This document shows positions 45,987 to 61,528 of a stretch of DNA of 64,000 nucleotides, in pieces. The DNA is taken from contig NZ_BNAI01000001.1 of assembly GCF_014653215.1 (NCBI RefSeq), positions 725,948 through 789,947 on the forward strand. The letters run 5' to 3'. Made by a program: the position numbers and the translations under genes. The notes under the pieces were generated by a model. The model was not told the DNA's origin. It saw only the letters and a program-made list of their open reading frames with translations, and did no database searches. Source of the DNA: Pseudolysinimonas yzui. GTDB taxonomy: Bacteria; Actinomycetota; Actinomycetes; Actinomycetales; Microbacteriaceae. Position 1 is the first letter of the stretch. Every line of letters begins with the position of its first letter.

Positions 45987-46601
45987 ATGCTGCTCGTTGC
46001 CTTGACTGGCGGGATCGCGTCGGGCAAGTCGACCGTCGCACGCAGGCTCCAGGAACACGGTGCCGTGATCGTGGATGCCGACCAGGTCGCCCGGCAGGTC
46101 GTCGAGCCGGGGGAGCCCGCGCTCGCGCGCATCGCCGAAGAGTTCGGCCCGGGAGTGATCGCCGCGGACGGCTCGCTCGATCGGGCGGCGCTCGGCGCGA
46201 TCGTCTTCAACGACCCCGAGGGGCGTCAGAAACTCAACGCGATCACGCATCCCGCCGTGCTCGCGCGTTCGCGCGAACTGTTCGCCGCGGCGGCCGAGGC
46301 CGACCCCGACGCGATCGTCGTCTACGACATCCCGCTGCTGGTCGAAGCAGGACGCGTCGATGAGTTCGATCTGCGGGTGGTGGTGCACGCGGCGACCGAG
46401 ACCCGGGTGGGGCGCATGGTCGAGCTGCGGGGCATGACCCGTGAAGAAGCCCTGCATCGCATCAACTCGCAGGCGACCGACACCGACCGGTTCGCGATCG
46501 CCGATGTCGTGATCGACGCCGACGGCACGCTGGAACAGACCCTCGAGCAGACGGATGCGCTCTGGGAGAACCTGCGGGCGCGTGTCAGGGGCTCGGCCTA
46601 G
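45987..46601 (+). CDS. coaE: Dephospho-CoA kinase
   Basis: Phosphorylates dephospho-CoA in the last step of CoA synthesis. The 204-residue P-loop kinase begins [20 protein letters not shown], followed by [10 protein letters not shown] (substrate-binding Asp) and [12 protein letters not shown]. The 204-residue length is normal for the single-domain form; some actinobacteria fuse an extra GrpB domain, which is absent here. It is followed by uvrB after 10 bases. Confidence 0.95.
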   Translation: MLLVALTGGIASGKSTVARRLQEHGAVIVDADQVARQVVEPGEPALARIAEEFGPGVIAADGSLDRAALGAIVFNDPEGRQKLNAITHPAVLARSRELFAAAAEADPDAIVVYDIPLLVEAGRVDEFDLRVVVHAATETRVGRMVELRGMTREEALHRINSQATDTDRFAIADVVIDADGTLEQTLEQTDALWENLRARVRGSA

Positions 46602-46611
46602 CCTGGAAGGT

Positions 46612-48690
46612 ATGCAACCCACCCGCGCCGTGCGACCGTTCGAGGTCGTGAGCGACTACTCGCCGAGTGGGGACCAGCCGCAGGCGATCAAGGAGCTGGC
46701 CCAGCGCATCAACGCGGGCGAGACGGATGTCGTGCTGCTCGGCGCCACCGGAACCGGCAAGTCGGCGACCACCGCGTGGCTCATCGAGCAGGTGCAGCGG
46801 CCGACGATCGTGCTCGCCCACAACAAGACCCTGGCCGCCCAGCTCGCGAATGAGTTCCGCGAGCTGATGCCGCACAACGCGGTCGAGTACTTCGTCTCGT
46901 ACTACGACTACTACCAGCCCGAGGCGTACGTTCCGCAGACCGACACCTTCATCGAGAAGGACAGCTCGATCAACGCCGAAGTCGAGCGGCTGCGTCACTC
47001 GACCACCAACTCGCTGCTCAGCCGCCGGGACGTCGTCGTGGTCTCGACAGTGTCGTGCATCTACGGTCTCGGCGCCGCCGAGGAGTACCTGGGCGCCATG
47101 ACCTCGCTGCAGGTCGGTGACACCATCTCGCGCGACAAGCTCGTGCGCCGGTTCCTCAACATGCAGTACGACCGCAACGACGTCGACTTCTCGCGCGGCA
47201 AGTTCCGGGTGCGCGGCGACACGATCGAGATCATCCCGGTCTACGAAGAGCACGCGATCCGCATCGAGATGTTCGGCGACGAGATCGAGGCGCTCTACTC
47301 CCTGCATCCGCTCACCGGCGACGTGCTGCGCAAGCTGGATGCCGTGTCGGTCTTCCCGGCGACGCATTACGCCGCGAGCGCGGAGGCGATGCACCGGGCG
47401 ATCGCGTCGATCAAGGTCGAACTCGCCGAGCAGCTCGCGTTGTTCGAGAAGCAGGGCAAGCTGCTCGAAGCCCAGCGACTGCGCATGCGCACGGCGTTCG
47501 ACATCGAGATGATGGAGCAGATCGGCTTCTGCAACGGCATCGAGAACTACTCCCGCCACATCGACGGGCGGGCTCCGGGGGAGCCGCCGAACACGCTGCT
47601 CGACTACTTCCCCGACGACTTCCTCGTTGTCATCGACGAGTCGCATGCGACGGTGCCGCAGATCGGCGCGATGTACGAGGGGGATGCCTCCCGCAAGCGC
47701 ACCCTCGTCGAACACGGCTTCCGGCTGCCGAGCGCCCTCGACAACCGTCCGCTGCGCTGGGAGGAGTTCCTCGAGCGCGTCGGCCAGAAGATCTACCTCT
47801 CGGCAACCCCCGGCAAGTACGAACTCGGCATGGCCGACGGGGTGGTCGAGCAGATCATCCGGCCGACCGGTCTTGTCGACCCGCAGATCGTCGTCAAGCC
47901 CAGCAAGGGCCAGATCGACGACCTACTCGAGCAGATCCGCATCCGGGTCGAACGTGACGAGCGGGTGCTCGTCACGACGCTGACGAAGAAGATGGCAGAA
48001 GAGCTGACCGCGTTCCTCGCCGAACACGGCGTCAACGTGCGGTACCTGCATTCGGATGTCGACACGCTGCGCCGCGTTGAGCTGCTCACCGAACTGCGGG
48101 CCGGCGTCTACGACGTGCTCGTCGGCATCAACCTGCTGCGGGAGGGCCTCGACCTGCCCGAGGTGTCGCTCGTCGCGATCCTCGACGCCGACAAGGAGGG
48201 CTTCCTGCGCTCGGGTACGTCGCTCATCCAGACGATCGGTCGTGCCGCCCGCAACGTCGCCGGCGAGGTGCACATGTACGCCGACAACATCACCGACTCG
48301 ATGGCGCGAGCGATCGACGAGACGACCCGGCGTCGCGAGAAGCAGATCGCCTACAACACCGAGCACGGCATCGAACCGACCGCCCTCCGCAAGCGCATCG
48401 CCGACATCACCGAGGTGCTCGCGCGCGAAGGCGCCGACACCGAGCGGCTGCTCGCCGGCCGCTCGACGCCCGACGGTTCCCGTCGGCGCAGCCCCACCCC
48501 GAACCTCCGCCGAGAGGGCATCGGGGCCGCCGGCGCGGGCGAACTCGAGTCGATCATCGCCGACCTCAACGCGCAGATGCTGCAGGCGGCGGGGGAACTG
48601 AAGTTCGAACTCGCGGCGCGGCTGCGCGACGAGCTCAGCGACCTCAAGAAGGAACTGCGCCAGATGGAGACCGCGGGCCACGTCCGCTAG
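46612..48690 (+). CDS. uvrB: Excinuclease ABC subunit B
   Basis: Damage verification helicase-like subunit of nucleotide excision repair. The 692-residue product has the Walker [15 protein letters not shown], the beta-hairpin [20 protein letters not shown], the DEAD-like [13 protein letters not shown], motif [11 protein letters not shown] and a C-terminal UVR domain that contacts UvrC. The ATG at 46612 has GGAAGG upstream; the frame is open earlier but overlaps coaE. No LexA box was seen before it. Confidence 0.96.
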   Translation: MQPTRAVRPFEVVSDYSPSGDQPQAIKELAQRINAGETDVVLLGATGTGKSATTAWLIEQVQRPTIVLAHNKTLAAQLANEFRELMPHNAVEYFVSYYDYYQPEAYVPQTDTFIEKDSSINAEVERLRHSTTNSLLSRRDVVVVSTVSCIYGLGAAEEYLGAMTSLQVGDTISRDKLVRRFLNMQYDRNDVDFSRGKFRVRGDTIEIIPVYEEHAIRIEMFGDEIEALYSLHPLTGDVLRKLDAVSVFPATHYAASAEAMHRAIASIKVELAEQLALFEKQGKLLEAQRLRMRTAFDIEMMEQIGFCNGIENYSRHIDGRAPGEPPNTLLDYFPDDFLVVIDESHATVPQIGAMYEGDASRKRTLVEHGFRLPSALDNRPLRWEEFLERVGQKIYLSATPGKYELGMADGVVEQIIRPTGLVDPQIVVKPSKGQIDDLLEQIRIRVERDERVLVTTLTKKMAEELTAFLAEHGVNVRYLHSDVDTLRRVELLTELRAGVYDVLVGINLLREGLDLPEVSLVAILDADKEGFLRSGTSLIQTIGRAARNVAGEVHMYADNITDSMARAIDETTRRREKQIAYNTEHGIEPTALRKRIADITEVLAREGADTERLLAGRSTPDGSRRRSPTPNLRREGIGAAGAGELESIIADLNAQMLQAAGELKFELAARLRDELSDLKKELRQMETAGHVR

Positions 48691-48733
48691 TCGGTGAATC
48701 GGGCGCACCCCGGCGGATGTCAGTGACCCTCCG

Positions 48734-48739
48734 TACACT
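48734..48739 (+). promoter_or_regulatory. Candidate -10 (TACACT) for a leaderless uvrA transcript
   Basis: TACACT ends six bases before the uvrA GTG at 48746. No ribosome binding site is present, and no LexA box is seen in the 55 bases between uvrB and uvrA. Confidence 0.55.
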
Positions 48740-48745
48740 TGCGGG

Positions 48746-51646
<2,901 letters not shown>

Positions 51647-53539
51647 GTGGCCGGTTCCACCCGGTCGGATGCGCTCGAGTGGCGTCCGAAGGCAGGGGAG
51701 ATCCCCACCTCACCCGGGGTCTACCGCTTCCGGGATGCCCGCGGCCGGGTGCTCTACGTCGGCAAGGCGATCAACCTGCGCCAGCGGCTCAGCAACTACT
51801 TCCAGCCGATGCGCAACCTGCATCAGCGCACCCGCGCGATGGTGCTCACCGCGGCGGGGGTCGAGTGGACGGTCGTCGGCAGCGACCGCGAGGCGCTCGA
51901 CCTGGAGTACGCCTGGATCAAGGAGTACGCGCCGCCGTTCAACGTGAAGTTCCGCGACGACAAGACCTACCCGTACCTGGTCGTGACGCTCGCCGACGAG
52001 GCTCCGCGGGTGATGGTCACCCGTAACCGCCGCATCCCCGGAGCCCGCTATTTCGGCCCGTACCCGAAGATCTGGGCGGTGCGCGACACGATCGACCTGA
52101 TGGTGCGGGCGTTCCCCATCCGCACCTGCTCCGACTCGAGCTACAAGCGCGCGATGGCCACCGGCCGGCCGTGCTTCCCGGGCCAGATCGGTCGATGCGG
52201 AGGCCCGTGCTCGGGCCGGGTGTCGATCGGGGAGCACCGCCGGATCGTCGACGACTTCGTCGCGTTCATGGCGCATCCCGACCGAGGCGTCGTGACGCTG
52301 CTGCAGCGCGAGATGAAGTCCGCCGCCGCGGCCTTCGAGTACGAGCGCGCCGCGATCATCCGCGACCGTTTGCAGGCCCTCGAGAACGTTCTGGAGCGCA
52401 GCGCCGTGGTGCTGTCGGAAGACGCCAGCGACACGGATGTCTTCGGCATCGAGCACGACGAACTCGCCGCCGCCGTGCAGCAGTTCATGGTGCGCGGCGG
52501 CCGCATCACCGGTACCCGCAGCTGGGTCGTCGACACCGAGATCGACGTCACCGTGGGCGAACTGGTCGAAGCCGTCGTGCAGACCGCGTACGAGAACGAC
52601 GAGCCGCCCCGGGAGATCGTCGTGCCGAAGCTGCCCGACGACGCCGCGGCCCTTGAGGCGTGGCTCGGCGATCGACGAAGCAAGGGCTCCGTCGCGTTGC
52701 GGGCCGCACAGCGCGGCGACAAGGCGGCGATCCTGCAGACCGCGACGATGAACGCGAAGCAGGCACTCGCGCTCTACAAGATGCGGCGCACCGGCGATTA
52801 CGTCGCGCGCACCCAGGCGCTCACCGACATCCAGGAGGCGCTGGGGCTGGATGAGGCGCCGCTGCGCATCGAATGCTACGACGTCTCCCATCTCGGTGGC
52901 ACCAACATCGTGGCGTCGATGGTGGTCTTCGAAGACGGCCTGCCGATCAAGAACGCCTACCGCAAGTTCGCGATCAGGGAGTACGCCGACGACCTCGAGT
53001 CGCTCTCCCAGGTGCTGCGTCGACGGCTGACGCGGCTCTCCGAAGACGAGGCGGAGCCCACCGCCGACGATCCAGCGCCCCGGAAGCGTTTCGCCTATCG
53101 GCCGGGGCTGATCCTGGTCGACGGCGGGGAGCCTCAGGTCAACGCCGCGGCCGCCGTGCTCGATGAACTCGGCATCGACGACATCCCGGTCGCGGGAATC
53201 GCCAAGCGGCTCGAGGAGATCTGGCTTCCGGGGGATTCGTTCCCCGTCATCCTGCCGCGCAACAGCGAAGCGCTCTTCCTGATCCAGCGCATCCGTGACG
53301 AGGCGCACCGGTTCGCGATCACCTTCCAGCGGCAGAAGCGCAGGAACGACATCGGATCGGTGCTGTCGGAGGTTCCCGGTCTGGGGCCGGCGCGGGTCAA
53401 GGTTCTGCTGGCGCACTTCGGGTCGGTCGCCCGGTTGCGTGCGGCATCCGTCGACGAGATCGCCGAGGTGCGCGGCGTCGGGCCGTCCCTCGCCGCGGCG
53501 ATCGTCGGTAGGCTGAGCGGAGACAGCGAAGGGCAGTGA
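51647..53539 (+). CDS. uvrC: Excinuclease ABC subunit C
   Basis: Makes both cuts around DNA damage. The 630-residue product has the N-terminal GIY-YIG nuclease ([20 protein letters not shown]), the Cys-rich segment [14 protein letters not shown], a UVR domain around [15 protein letters not shown], the RNase H-like nuclease with [20 protein letters not shown] and [14 protein letters not shown], and a C-terminal tandem helix-hairpin-helix ([18 protein letters not shown]). GTG start abuts the uvrA TAG stop with no gap. Confidence 0.95.
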   Translation: MAGSTRSDALEWRPKAGEIPTSPGVYRFRDARGRVLYVGKAINLRQRLSNYFQPMRNLHQRTRAMVLTAAGVEWTVVGSDREALDLEYAWIKEYAPPFNVKFRDDKTYPYLVVTLADEAPRVMVTRNRRIPGARYFGPYPKIWAVRDTIDLMVRAFPIRTCSDSSYKRAMATGRPCFPGQIGRCGGPCSGRVSIGEHRRIVDDFVAFMAHPDRGVVTLLQREMKSAAAAFEYERAAIIRDRLQALENVLERSAVVLSEDASDTDVFGIEHDELAAAVQQFMVRGGRITGTRSWVVDTEIDVTVGELVEAVVQTAYENDEPPREIVVPKLPDDAAALEAWLGDRRSKGSVALRAAQRGDKAAILQTATMNAKQALALYKMRRTGDYVARTQALTDIQEALGLDEAPLRIECYDVSHLGGTNIVASMVVFEDGLPIKNAYRKFAIREYADDLESLSQVLRRRLTRLSEDEAEPTADDPAPRKRFAYRPGLILVDGGEPQVNAAAAVLDELGIDDIPVAGIAKRLEEIWLPGDSFPVILPRNSEALFLIQRIRDEAHRFAITFQRQKRRNDIGSVLSEVPGLGPARVKVLLAHFGSVARLRAASVDEIAEVRGVGPSLAAAIVGRLSGDSEGQ

Positions 53540-54444
53540 CCGTGGCAGTGACCGGCGACCAGACCCGGGTCGAGGCGAGCGCACCACGTCGCGAGCTCCT
53601 GCTCGTCACGGGGATGTCGGGCGCCGGCCGGTCCACCGTCGGCAACGCTTTGGAAGACCTCGGCTGGTACGTCGTCGACAACCTTCCTCCGCAGATGCTG
53701 CGCCCGCTCGTCGACCTCTCCCGGCACACCGGCGAGACGATCCCGCGGGTCGCGGCGATCGTCGACATCCGCGGCGGCAAGCTCTTCGCCGACGTGCAGC
53801 AAGAGCTCGAGTCGCTGCGCGGAACCGACGACACCCGCGTGCTCTTCCTCGACGCGACCGATGCCGCCCTGGTGCGACGGTTCGAGTCGGTGCGCCGTCC
53901 GCATCCGCTGCAGGGTGACGGCACGCTGCTCGACGGCATCTCCGCCGAGCGGGCCCGGGTCGCCGAACTCCGGTCGCAGAGCGATCTGGTGATCGACACG
54001 AGCGAACTGAACATCCACCAACTGGCGATGCTCGTCGCCGAGCACTTCGCCGCCGTCGACGAGCCGACGACCCGGGTCACGATTCTCAGTTTCGGGTACA
54101 AGTACGGCCTCCCCTCGGACGCCGATCACGTCGCGGACTGCCGCTTCCTCCCCAACCCGTTCTGGGTTCCGGAGCTCAAGCCGCTCACCGGGATGGACCC
54201 GCGCGTCAGCGACTACGTGCTCGGGCTTCCGGGAGCCCGGGAGTTCATCGACGGCTACGTCGAGGCACTCCGCCCGGTGCTCGACGGGTACGGTCGCGAG
54301 AACAAGCGGCACGCTACGATCGCTCTGGGATGCACCGGCGGCAAGCACCGCTCCGTGGCGATGGCGGAGGAGCTCAAGGCCCGGCTGAGCGTGCTCCCGG
54401 GCATCGCGGTCAGCGTCAAGCACCGCGACCTCGGTCGAGAATGA
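53536..54444 (+). CDS. rapZ: RNase adapter RapZ / YvcJ-family nucleotide-binding protein
   Basis: A 302-residue P-loop protein. The Walker A is [19 protein letters not shown] (Arg in place of the usual Lys), then [11 protein letters not shown], and the C-terminal half has [20 protein letters not shown] and [19 protein letters not shown]. In E. coli the family controls GlmS-regulating small RNA turnover; in actinobacteria the role is not settled. GTG start overlaps the uvrC stop; a second GTG follows at 53542. In many Gram-positives yvcK follows; here whiA comes next. Confidence 0.92.
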   Translation: MTVAVTGDQTRVEASAPRRELLLVTGMSGAGRSTVGNALEDLGWYVVDNLPPQMLRPLVDLSRHTGETIPRVAAIVDIRGGKLFADVQQELESLRGTDDTRVLFLDATDAALVRRFESVRRPHPLQGDGTLLDGISAERARVAELRSQSDLVIDTSELNIHQLAMLVAEHFAAVDEPTTRVTILSFGYKYGLPSDADHVADCRFLPNPFWVPELKPLTGMDPRVSDYVLGLPGAREFIDGYVEALRPVLDGYGRENKRHATIALGCTGGKHRSVAMAEELKARLSVLPGIAVSVKHRDLGRE

Positions 54445-54475
54445 CCGACCTGATGACAGACCGAAGGACGACTGC

Positions 54476-55447
54476 GTGGCACTGACCGCCGATGTCAAAG
54501 AAGAACTCGCCGGAGTCGACGTGGGCAAGACGGCGGTGCGTGCCGCCGAACTCGCGGCCCTCCTGCGGTTCTCGAGCGGTCTGCACACGATCTCGCACCG
54601 CATCGCGGTGGAGGCCGAGCTGGAGTCGCCCAAGATCGCCCGACGCGTGCGCAAAGACCTCGCGGAGCTGTACGGGGTGCGCAGCGAGGTCTCGGTGATC
54701 TCGGGCAGCAACCTGCGCCGCACCAACACCTACCTCGTGCGCGTCATCGACGGCGCGGAGACGCTCGCTCGCCAGACCGGACTCATCGACGCGCGCAACC
54801 GCCCGGTGCGCGGGCTGCCGAACCGGCTGACGACCGGCTCCCGCGAAGAGCTCGCCGCGATCTGGCGTGGCGCCTTTCTCGCCACGGGGTCACTGACCGA
54901 CCCCGGCCGTTCGGCCGCCCTCGAAGTGGTGTGCCCCGGTAACGAGGCCGCCATGGCGCTCGTCGGCGCGGCCGGACGTCTCAAGGTCTCCGCGAAGGCC
55001 AGAGAAGTGCGCGGATCGTTCCGGGTCGTCGTGCGCGACGGCGAGGCGATCAGCACGATGCTCCGGCTCATGGGGGCCGGGGCGAGTGTCGCCGCCTGGG
55101 AGGAGCTGCGCCAGCGCCGCGAAGTGCGGGCGACCGCCAACCGCCTGGTCAACTTCGACGACGCCAACCTGCGCCGATCCGCGCAGGCGGCGGTCGCCGC
55201 CTGCGCCCGGGTGGAGCGAGCCTTGGAGATCCTCGGCGACGAGGTGCCCGACCACCTGCGGTACGCGGGGGAGTTGCGCCTCGGGCACCGCGACGCGAGC
55301 CTCGACGAACTCGGTCACCACGCCGACCCGCCGATGACGAAGGATGCGGTCGCCGGCCGCATCCGCCGCCTGCTCGCGATGGCCGACAAGAAGGCTTCCG
55401 ACCTGGGCGTGCCGGGTACCGACGCCGGGTTGCCCGACCTGGACTAG
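54476..55447 (+). CDS. whiA: Sporulation-type transcription regulator WhiA
   Basis: A 323-residue DNA-binding protein with an N-terminal LAGLIDADG-like domain (about 15-215) that lacks nuclease residues, and a C-terminal helix-turn-helix domain (about 225-310, [20 protein letters not shown] to [11 protein letters not shown]). In Streptomyces WhiA works with WhiB at sporulation promoters; in non-sporulating actinobacteria it is retained and tied to growth and division. GTG start at 54476 has AAGGACG upstream. Confidence 0.93.
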   Translation: MALTADVKEELAGVDVGKTAVRAAELAALLRFSSGLHTISHRIAVEAELESPKIARRVRKDLAELYGVRSEVSVISGSNLRRTNTYLVRVIDGAETLARQTGLIDARNRPVRGLPNRLTTGSREELAAIWRGAFLATGSLTDPGRSAALEVVCPGNEAAMALVGAAGRLKVSAKAREVRGSFRVVVRDGEAISTMLRLMGAGASVAAWEELRQRREVRATANRLVNFDDANLRRSAQAAVAACARVERALEILGDEVPDHLRYAGELRLGHRDASLDELGHHADPPMTKDAVAGRIRRLLAMADKKASDLGVPGTDAGLPDLD

Positions 55448-55474
55448 TCGCGGCGGGCGCCCACGCCCCCGGCG

Positions 55475-55480
55475 TAGGCT
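55475..55480 (+). promoter_or_regulatory. Candidate -10 (TAGGCT) for a leaderless sodA transcript
   Basis: TAGGCT ends six bases before the ATG at 55487, within the 39-base gap after whiA. No ribosome binding site is seen. Confidence 0.55.
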
Positions 55481-55486
55481 GAGTTC

Positions 55487-57207
<1,721 letters not shown>

Positions 57208-57233
57208 CCCGCCCGGCTCGGCGCATCGACACA

Positions 57234-58415
57234 ATGACTCTTCGCACCATCGAGACCCTCGGCGATCTCGCCGGCAAGGTCGTGCTGCTTCGCTGCGACC
57301 TCAACGTGCCGCTCGACGGCGGTCGGATCACGGATGACGGACGCGTGCGCGCATCGGTCCCCACGATCCGGAAGCTGCGCGACGCCGGCGCGTCGGTCGT
57401 CGCCATGTCGCACCTCGGCAGGCCCGACGGCGCTCCCGACCCGAAGTACAGCCTGGCGCCGGTCGCCGCGCGCTTGGCCGAACTGCTGGGGGAGCCGGTC
57501 GCCTTCGCGCCGGAGACCATCGGTGCGGGGGTGACCCTGCTCGAGAACCTGCGGTTCGACCCGCGGGAGGCGTCGAAGGATGCCGCCGAGCGCGAGTCGT
57601 ACGCGGCCGAGCTCGCCGCCCTGGGCGACGTGTTCGTCTCGGACGGCTTCGGCGTCGTGCACCGCAAGCAGGCGAGTGTCTACGAGTTGGCGAAGGCACT
57701 GCCATCCGCGGCCGGCCTGCTCATCGCCACGGAACTCGACGTGCTCGATCGCCTCACGGCTCGACCCGCGAAGCCCTACACCGTGGTGCTCGGCGGCTCG
57801 AAGGTCTCCGACAAGCTCGGCGTCATCGACGCCCTGCTGCCGAAGGTCGACCGCCTGCTGATCGGGGGCGGAATGCTGTTCACCTTCCTGGCCGCGCAGG
57901 GCCACAAGATCGGCAAGAGCCTGCTCGAGGATTCCCAGTTCGAGACCGTGAAGCGCTACGTCGTGGAGGCGAAGGAACGCGGCGTCGAGCTGGTGCTGCC
58001 GACCGACATCGTGATGGCCTCGGGCTTCTCAGCGGATGCCGACCACGTCGTCGCGCCGGTCGAGGCCCTCGAGGAGACGCCATTCGGCGCGGAGGGCATC
58101 GGGCTCGACATCGGACCGGAGACGGCCGCGGCATTCGCCGCGCACATCCGCTCGTCGAGCACGGTCTTCTGGAACGGCCCGATGGGCGTGTTCGAGTTCC
58201 CGGCATTCGCCGAAGGAACCCGAGCAGTAGCTCAGGCCCTCACCGAGGTCGACGGCCTCGGTGTCGTCGGCGGCGGCGACTCCGCGGCCGCGGTGCGCGC
58301 GCTCGGGTTCACCGACGATCGTTTCGGTCACATCTCGACGGGCGGCGGAGCGAGCCTGGAGTTTCTCGAAGGTAAGACGCTTCCCGGCCTGGAGGTCCTC
58401 GGATGGCAGACATGA
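57234..58415 (+). CDS. pgk: Phosphoglycerate kinase
   Basis: Transfers phosphate from 1,3-bisphosphoglycerate to ADP. The 393-residue product shows [53 protein letters not shown] and the nucleotide loop [11 protein letters not shown]. In most relatives the third motif reads AHR; here VHR. ATG at 57234. The 3' end overlaps tpiA by 13 bases. Confidence 0.96.
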   Translation: MTLRTIETLGDLAGKVVLLRCDLNVPLDGGRITDDGRVRASVPTIRKLRDAGASVVAMSHLGRPDGAPDPKYSLAPVAARLAELLGEPVAFAPETIGAGVTLLENLRFDPREASKDAAERESYAAELAALGDVFVSDGFGVVHRKQASVYELAKALPSAAGLLIATELDVLDRLTARPAKPYTVVLGGSKVSDKLGVIDALLPKVDRLLIGGGMLFTFLAAQGHKIGKSLLEDSQFETVKRYVVEAKERGVELVLPTDIVMASGFSADADHVVAPVEALEETPFGAEGIGLDIGPETAAAFAAHIRSSSTVFWNGPMGVFEFPAFAEGTRAVAQALTEVDGLGVVGGGDSAAAVRALGFTDDRFGHISTGGGASLEFLEGKTLPGLEVLGWQT

Positions 58416-59206
58416 TTTCCCAGAACCAGAGAGTCCCGCTGATCGCGGGCAACTGGAAGATGAACCTCGACCATCTGCAGTCGATCGCGTTCGTGCAGAA
58501 GCTGGCGTGGACGCTGAAGGACGCGCGTCACGACTTCGCGACCGCCGAGGTCGCGGTGTTCCCGCCGTTCACCGATCTGCGCAGCGTGCAGACCCTCGTG
58601 AACGCCGACGACCTGCCGATCGCGTTCGGCGGTCAGGACCTGTCGGCCCACGACAGCGGCGCCTACACCGGTGAGATCTCGGGGGCCTTCCTCAAGGCGC
58701 TCGACACGAAGTACGTGATCGTCGGTCATTCCGAGCGACGTCAGTACCACGGCGAGACGGATGCCGACATCGCCGCCAAGGTCGCCGCCGCGCACCGCCA
58801 CGGCATCGTTCCGATCATCTGCGTCGGCGAGACGGCTGAGGATCTCGAGCAGCACGGGCCGAGCGCGGTTCCGGTGGCGCAGTTGCGCGTCGCTTTGGAG
58901 GGTGCGGCCACGGGCTCCGATATCGTCGTCGCCTACGAACCCGTCTGGGCGATCGGCTCCGGCCTGGCGGCCACCAGTGAGCAGGCTCAGCAGGTCTGTG
59001 CCGCCTTGCGCGGGGTGGTCGCGGAGGTGCTCGGCGACGACGTCGCCGAGGCGACGCGCATTCTCTACGGCGGCAGCGTGAAGGCCTCGAACATCGCCGG
59101 CTTCATGCGCGAGGCGGATGTGGACGGCGCCCTCGTCGGCGGCGCCAGCCTGCTCCTCGAGGAATTCGCCAGCATCGTGCGCTTCCAGAAGCACGTCGGA
59201 ACCTGA
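58403..59206 (+). CDS. tpiA: Triose-phosphate isomerase
   Basis: Interconverts dihydroxyacetone phosphate and glyceraldehyde 3-phosphate. The 267-residue TIM barrel has the catalytic Lys in [11 protein letters not shown], His in [11 protein letters not shown], and Glu in [16 protein letters not shown] at 58403 has GGAGG seven bases upstream, inside pgk; ATG at 58412 is an alternative that would overlap pgk as ATGA. Confidence 0.96.
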   Translation: MADMISQNQRVPLIAGNWKMNLDHLQSIAFVQKLAWTLKDARHDFATAEVAVFPPFTDLRSVQTLVNADDLPIAFGGQDLSAHDSGAYTGEISGAFLKALDTKYVIVGHSERRQYHGETDADIAAKVAAAHRHGIVPIICVGETAEDLEQHGPSAVPVAQLRVALEGAATGSDIVVAYEPVWAIGSGLAATSEQAQQVCAALRGVVAEVLGDDVAEATRILYGGSVKASNIAGFMREADVDGALVGGASLLLEEFASIVRFQKHVGT

Positions 59207-59230
59207 GAAGCATCGTAGGATAGGCCGGTT

Positions 59231-59476
59231 ATGTTCATCCTTCAGACCATCGTCCAGGTGCTGCTCGGAATCACGAGCCTCCTGTTGACCCTGCTCATCC
59301 TCTTGCACCGCGGTCGCGGCGGTGGTCTCTCCGACATGTTCGGCGGCGGCACCTCCTCGAACCTCGGCGCGTCCGGCGTGGCCGAACGCAACCTCAACCG
59401 CATCACCGTGATCCTCGCCCTGCTCTGGGTCGCGAGCATCGTCGTGCTGGGGCTCATCGTCAAGTTCTCTGGCTAG
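59231..59476 (+). CDS. secG: Preprotein translocase subunit SecG
   Basis: An 81-residue membrane protein of the SecYEG export channel, with two membrane helices (about 2-24 and 54-77) flanking a glycine-rich cytoplasmic loop, GRGGGLSDMFGGGTSSNLG. The loop motif and the place after tpiA are typical of actinobacteria. A -10-like TAGGAT lies at 59216-59221, nine bases before the ATG. Confidence 0.94.
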   Translation: MFILQTIVQVLLGITSLLLTLLILLHRGRGGGLSDMFGGGTSSNLGASGVAERNLNRITVILALLWVASIVVLGLIVKFSG

Positions 59477-59484
59477 GAGTAGTC

Positions 59485-59847
59485 GTGGCATCTGGTGGTA
59501 GCGCGATCCGTGGCTCGCGAGTCGGTTCCGGTCCTATGGGCGAACAGGACCGCGGGTATCACGCCGATCGCATCTCGGTCTCCTACTGGGATGCGGCGGG
59601 CAACGAGATCGTGCGCCACTTCGCCGCGAACCTTCCCGACGAGGAGATCCCCGACGTCATCGACAGCCCGCAGACGGGACTGCCGGCCGGTCGCGACAAG
59701 GACAACCCCCCGCAGCTCGCCAAGACCGAGCCGTACAAGACTCATCTCGCGTACGTGAAGGAGCGCCGCAGCGACGCCGAAGCGGCCCAGCTGCTCGACG
59801 AGGCGCTCGATCAGCTGCGCTCGCGTCGCGGAGGCGGAACGGCCTAG
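59485..59847 (+). CDS. rbpA: RNA polymerase-binding protein RbpA, cysteine-free variant
   Basis: Activates the housekeeping sigma factor in actinobacteria. The 120-residue product keeps the N-terminal MASGGSAIRGSRVGSGPMGE, which contacts polymerase and promoter DNA, and the sigma-binding C-terminal PYKTHLAYVKERRSDAEA. The central domain has lost the usual zinc-binding Cys residues: the expected C-x-x-x-H and CPRC positions read SYWDAAGNE and DSPQTG, and there is no Cys in the whole protein. GTG start follows secG by eight bases. Its stop overlaps the pgl stop tail to tail. Confidence 0.93.
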   Translation: MASGGSAIRGSRVGSGPMGEQDRGYHADRISVSYWDAAGNEIVRHFAANLPDEEIPDVIDSPQTGLPAGRDKDNPPQLAKTEPYKTHLAYVKERRSDAEAAQLLDEALDQLRSRRGGGTA

Positions 59848-60614
59848 CCTTCGTCGCTGGCGGTCCAGTACCGATCGCGGTCGATGAGCCCTTCGGGCAC
59901 TTCGGCCGCGGCATCCTGATCGACGAAGAAGACGGTGCGCTTGCGTCCGCGCACGCCGGCAACCGGAACGGATGCGACGTTGGCGTCGGCGAGGGCCAGC
60001 CCGAGCGCCCCGGCCTTGTCGGCGCCGGCGAGAACCACCCAAATGCGCTCCGAGGAGTTGATCACCGGGAGGGTGAGCGACAGCCGCTCCGGCGGGGGTT
60101 TGGGCGAGTTCGTCTCGGCGACGACCTTCTTCGTCGTCTCCAGCACCGTCGCGTGGTCGGGGAAGAGCGAGGCGACGTGCCCGTCCGGTCCGACCCCGAG
60201 GAAGGTGATGTCGAAGGTCGTGTCGCCGAGTTCGGTCGCGTAGGCCTCGGCCGCGGCCTCGATGGTCGGGTGATCGCCGGGCGCCGGGAACGGATGCACG
60301 TTCTCCGGCGGAAGCGCGAGGTGGTCGAGCAGGGCGTTGCGGGCCTGCGTCTCGTTGCGGTCGGCATCGCCGTTCGGGAGGTAACGCTCGTCGCCCCACC
60401 AGAACCTCACGCGTGACCAGTCGATCCCCTCGCGGGCCGGGTTCTGCGCGACGGCCGCGAGGACGGCGATCCCAGTCGAACCACCGGTCAGGCAGACGTC
60501 GATCGTCGGATGCTCGTCGAGGAGGTCGATCACCTTGGTGAGAAACCGCGCCGCGACGCTGGCCTCCAGGCTTGCGGCATCCGGATGAACCAGCACGCGT
60601 CGTTCGCTCGTCAT
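59844..60614 (-). CDS. pgl: 6-phosphogluconolactonase
   Basis: Hydrolyses 6-phosphogluconolactone in the oxidative pentose phosphate pathway. The 256-residue product shows VCLTGGSTGIAVLAAVA, FWWGDERYLP, and ITFLGVGPDGHVASLFPDH, all signature regions. It is the last gene of the pgi-zwf-opcA-pgl unit; ATG overlaps the opcA stop by four bases. Confidence 0.93.
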   Translation of the reverse strand: MTSERRVLVHPDAASLEASVAARFLTKVIDLLDEHPTIDVCLTGGSTGIAVLAAVAQNPAREGIDWSRVRFWWGDERYLPNGDADRNETQARNALLDHLALPPENVHPFPAPGDHPTIEAAAEAYATELGDTTFDITFLGVGPDGHVASLFPDHATVLETTKKVVAETNSPKPPPERLSLTLPVINSSERIWVVLAGADKAGALGLALADANVASVPVAGVRGRKRTVFFVDQDAAAEVPEGLIDRDRYWTASDEG

Positions 60615-61528
60615 CGAGGGGAACCTTCCTGTCGCACGACGTCGCCGAAGAGCTCGTCAGGATCGAGCCTACGCAACTCCTCGGCGAGGCAGTCCCGCAG
60701 GCTCCGACGGGGGAGGGCGATATCGTGCGTCGGCTGGTTCGGCTGCGTGAGCGTCGCCACCCCGCCTTCGTCGCGCGAGAGGACGACCGACCCCGACGCG
60801 CGGTCGAGCCGCACGCTGTGGATGCCGCTGGGTCCGTCGCCGGGCTGCTTGATGACGAGGTCGACCTCGACCTGCAGCTGGAGGCCCAGCCACTGCGCGA
60901 GCAACTCCGTCGACGGCGAGTCGGATGAGCCGATGACCGAGACTCCCGTCACCGGTTCGTACGGCGGCTGATCCAGCACTGCCGCCAGCTGGGCGCGCCA
61001 CAGGGTCAGGCGGGTCCACGCGAAGTCGGTGTCGCCGGGCGTGTAGTGCGTTCCGAGTCGCACGAGCGCCTCGACCGGATCGGCGGCAGCCGCGGCATCG
61101 GTGATGCGACGGGTTCCGATGCGGCCGAGCGGCGACGCGTGGGGATCGGGTGGCGCCTCGCCCGGCCACCAGACGACGACGGGTGCGTCGGGGAGCAGCA
61201 GGCCCGTCACGAGGCTCTCCGGGTCGGAAGTCGTCTCGCCGCTGGCGTGCAGCACGACGACCTCGCTGGCGCCGGCGTCGCCACCCACCCGGATCTCGGC
61301 ATCCAGCCGGGTCTCGGCGTCGGGCGTCGTGCTGAGCACGATCACGCGCATCGGATGCTCACGGGAGGCGTCGTTCGCCGCCTCGATCGCGGCTTCGTCG
61401 GTGCGTCCGGCGCTGGAGATCACCAGCGTGAGCACGCGTCCGAGCGCGACGGCCCCACCCTCCTCGCGCACCTTGACGAGCGCCTTGGAAACGGCGCTGA
61501 CCGTCGTGTCGGGCAGATCGACGATCAC
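60611..61528 (-). CDS. opcA: Glucose-6-phosphate dehydrogenase assembly protein OpcA
   Basis: A 305-residue protein that in actinobacteria and cyanobacteria promotes assembly or redox activation of glucose-6-phosphate dehydrogenase. Recognisable segments are RVIVLSTTPD, VVVLHASGETTSDPESLVTG and LLLPDAPVVVWWPGEAPPD. It lies between zwf and pgl with four-base overlaps on both sides, which supports one transcript with its partner enzyme. Confidence 0.92.
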   Translation of the reverse strand: MIVDLPDTTVSAVSKALVKVREEGGAVALGRVLTLVISSAGRTDEAAIEAANDASREHPMRVIVLSTTPDAETRLDAEIRVGGDAGASEVVVLHASGETTSDPESLVTGLLLPDAPVVVWWPGEAPPDPHASPLGRIGTRRITDAAAAADPVEALVRLGTHYTPGDTDFAWTRLTLWRAQLAAVLDQPPYEPVTGVSVIGSSDSPSTELLAQWLGLQLQVEVDLVIKQPGDGPSGIHSVRLDRASGSVVLSRDEGGVATLTQPNQPTHDIALPRRSLRDCLAEELRRLDPDELFGDVVRQEGSPR

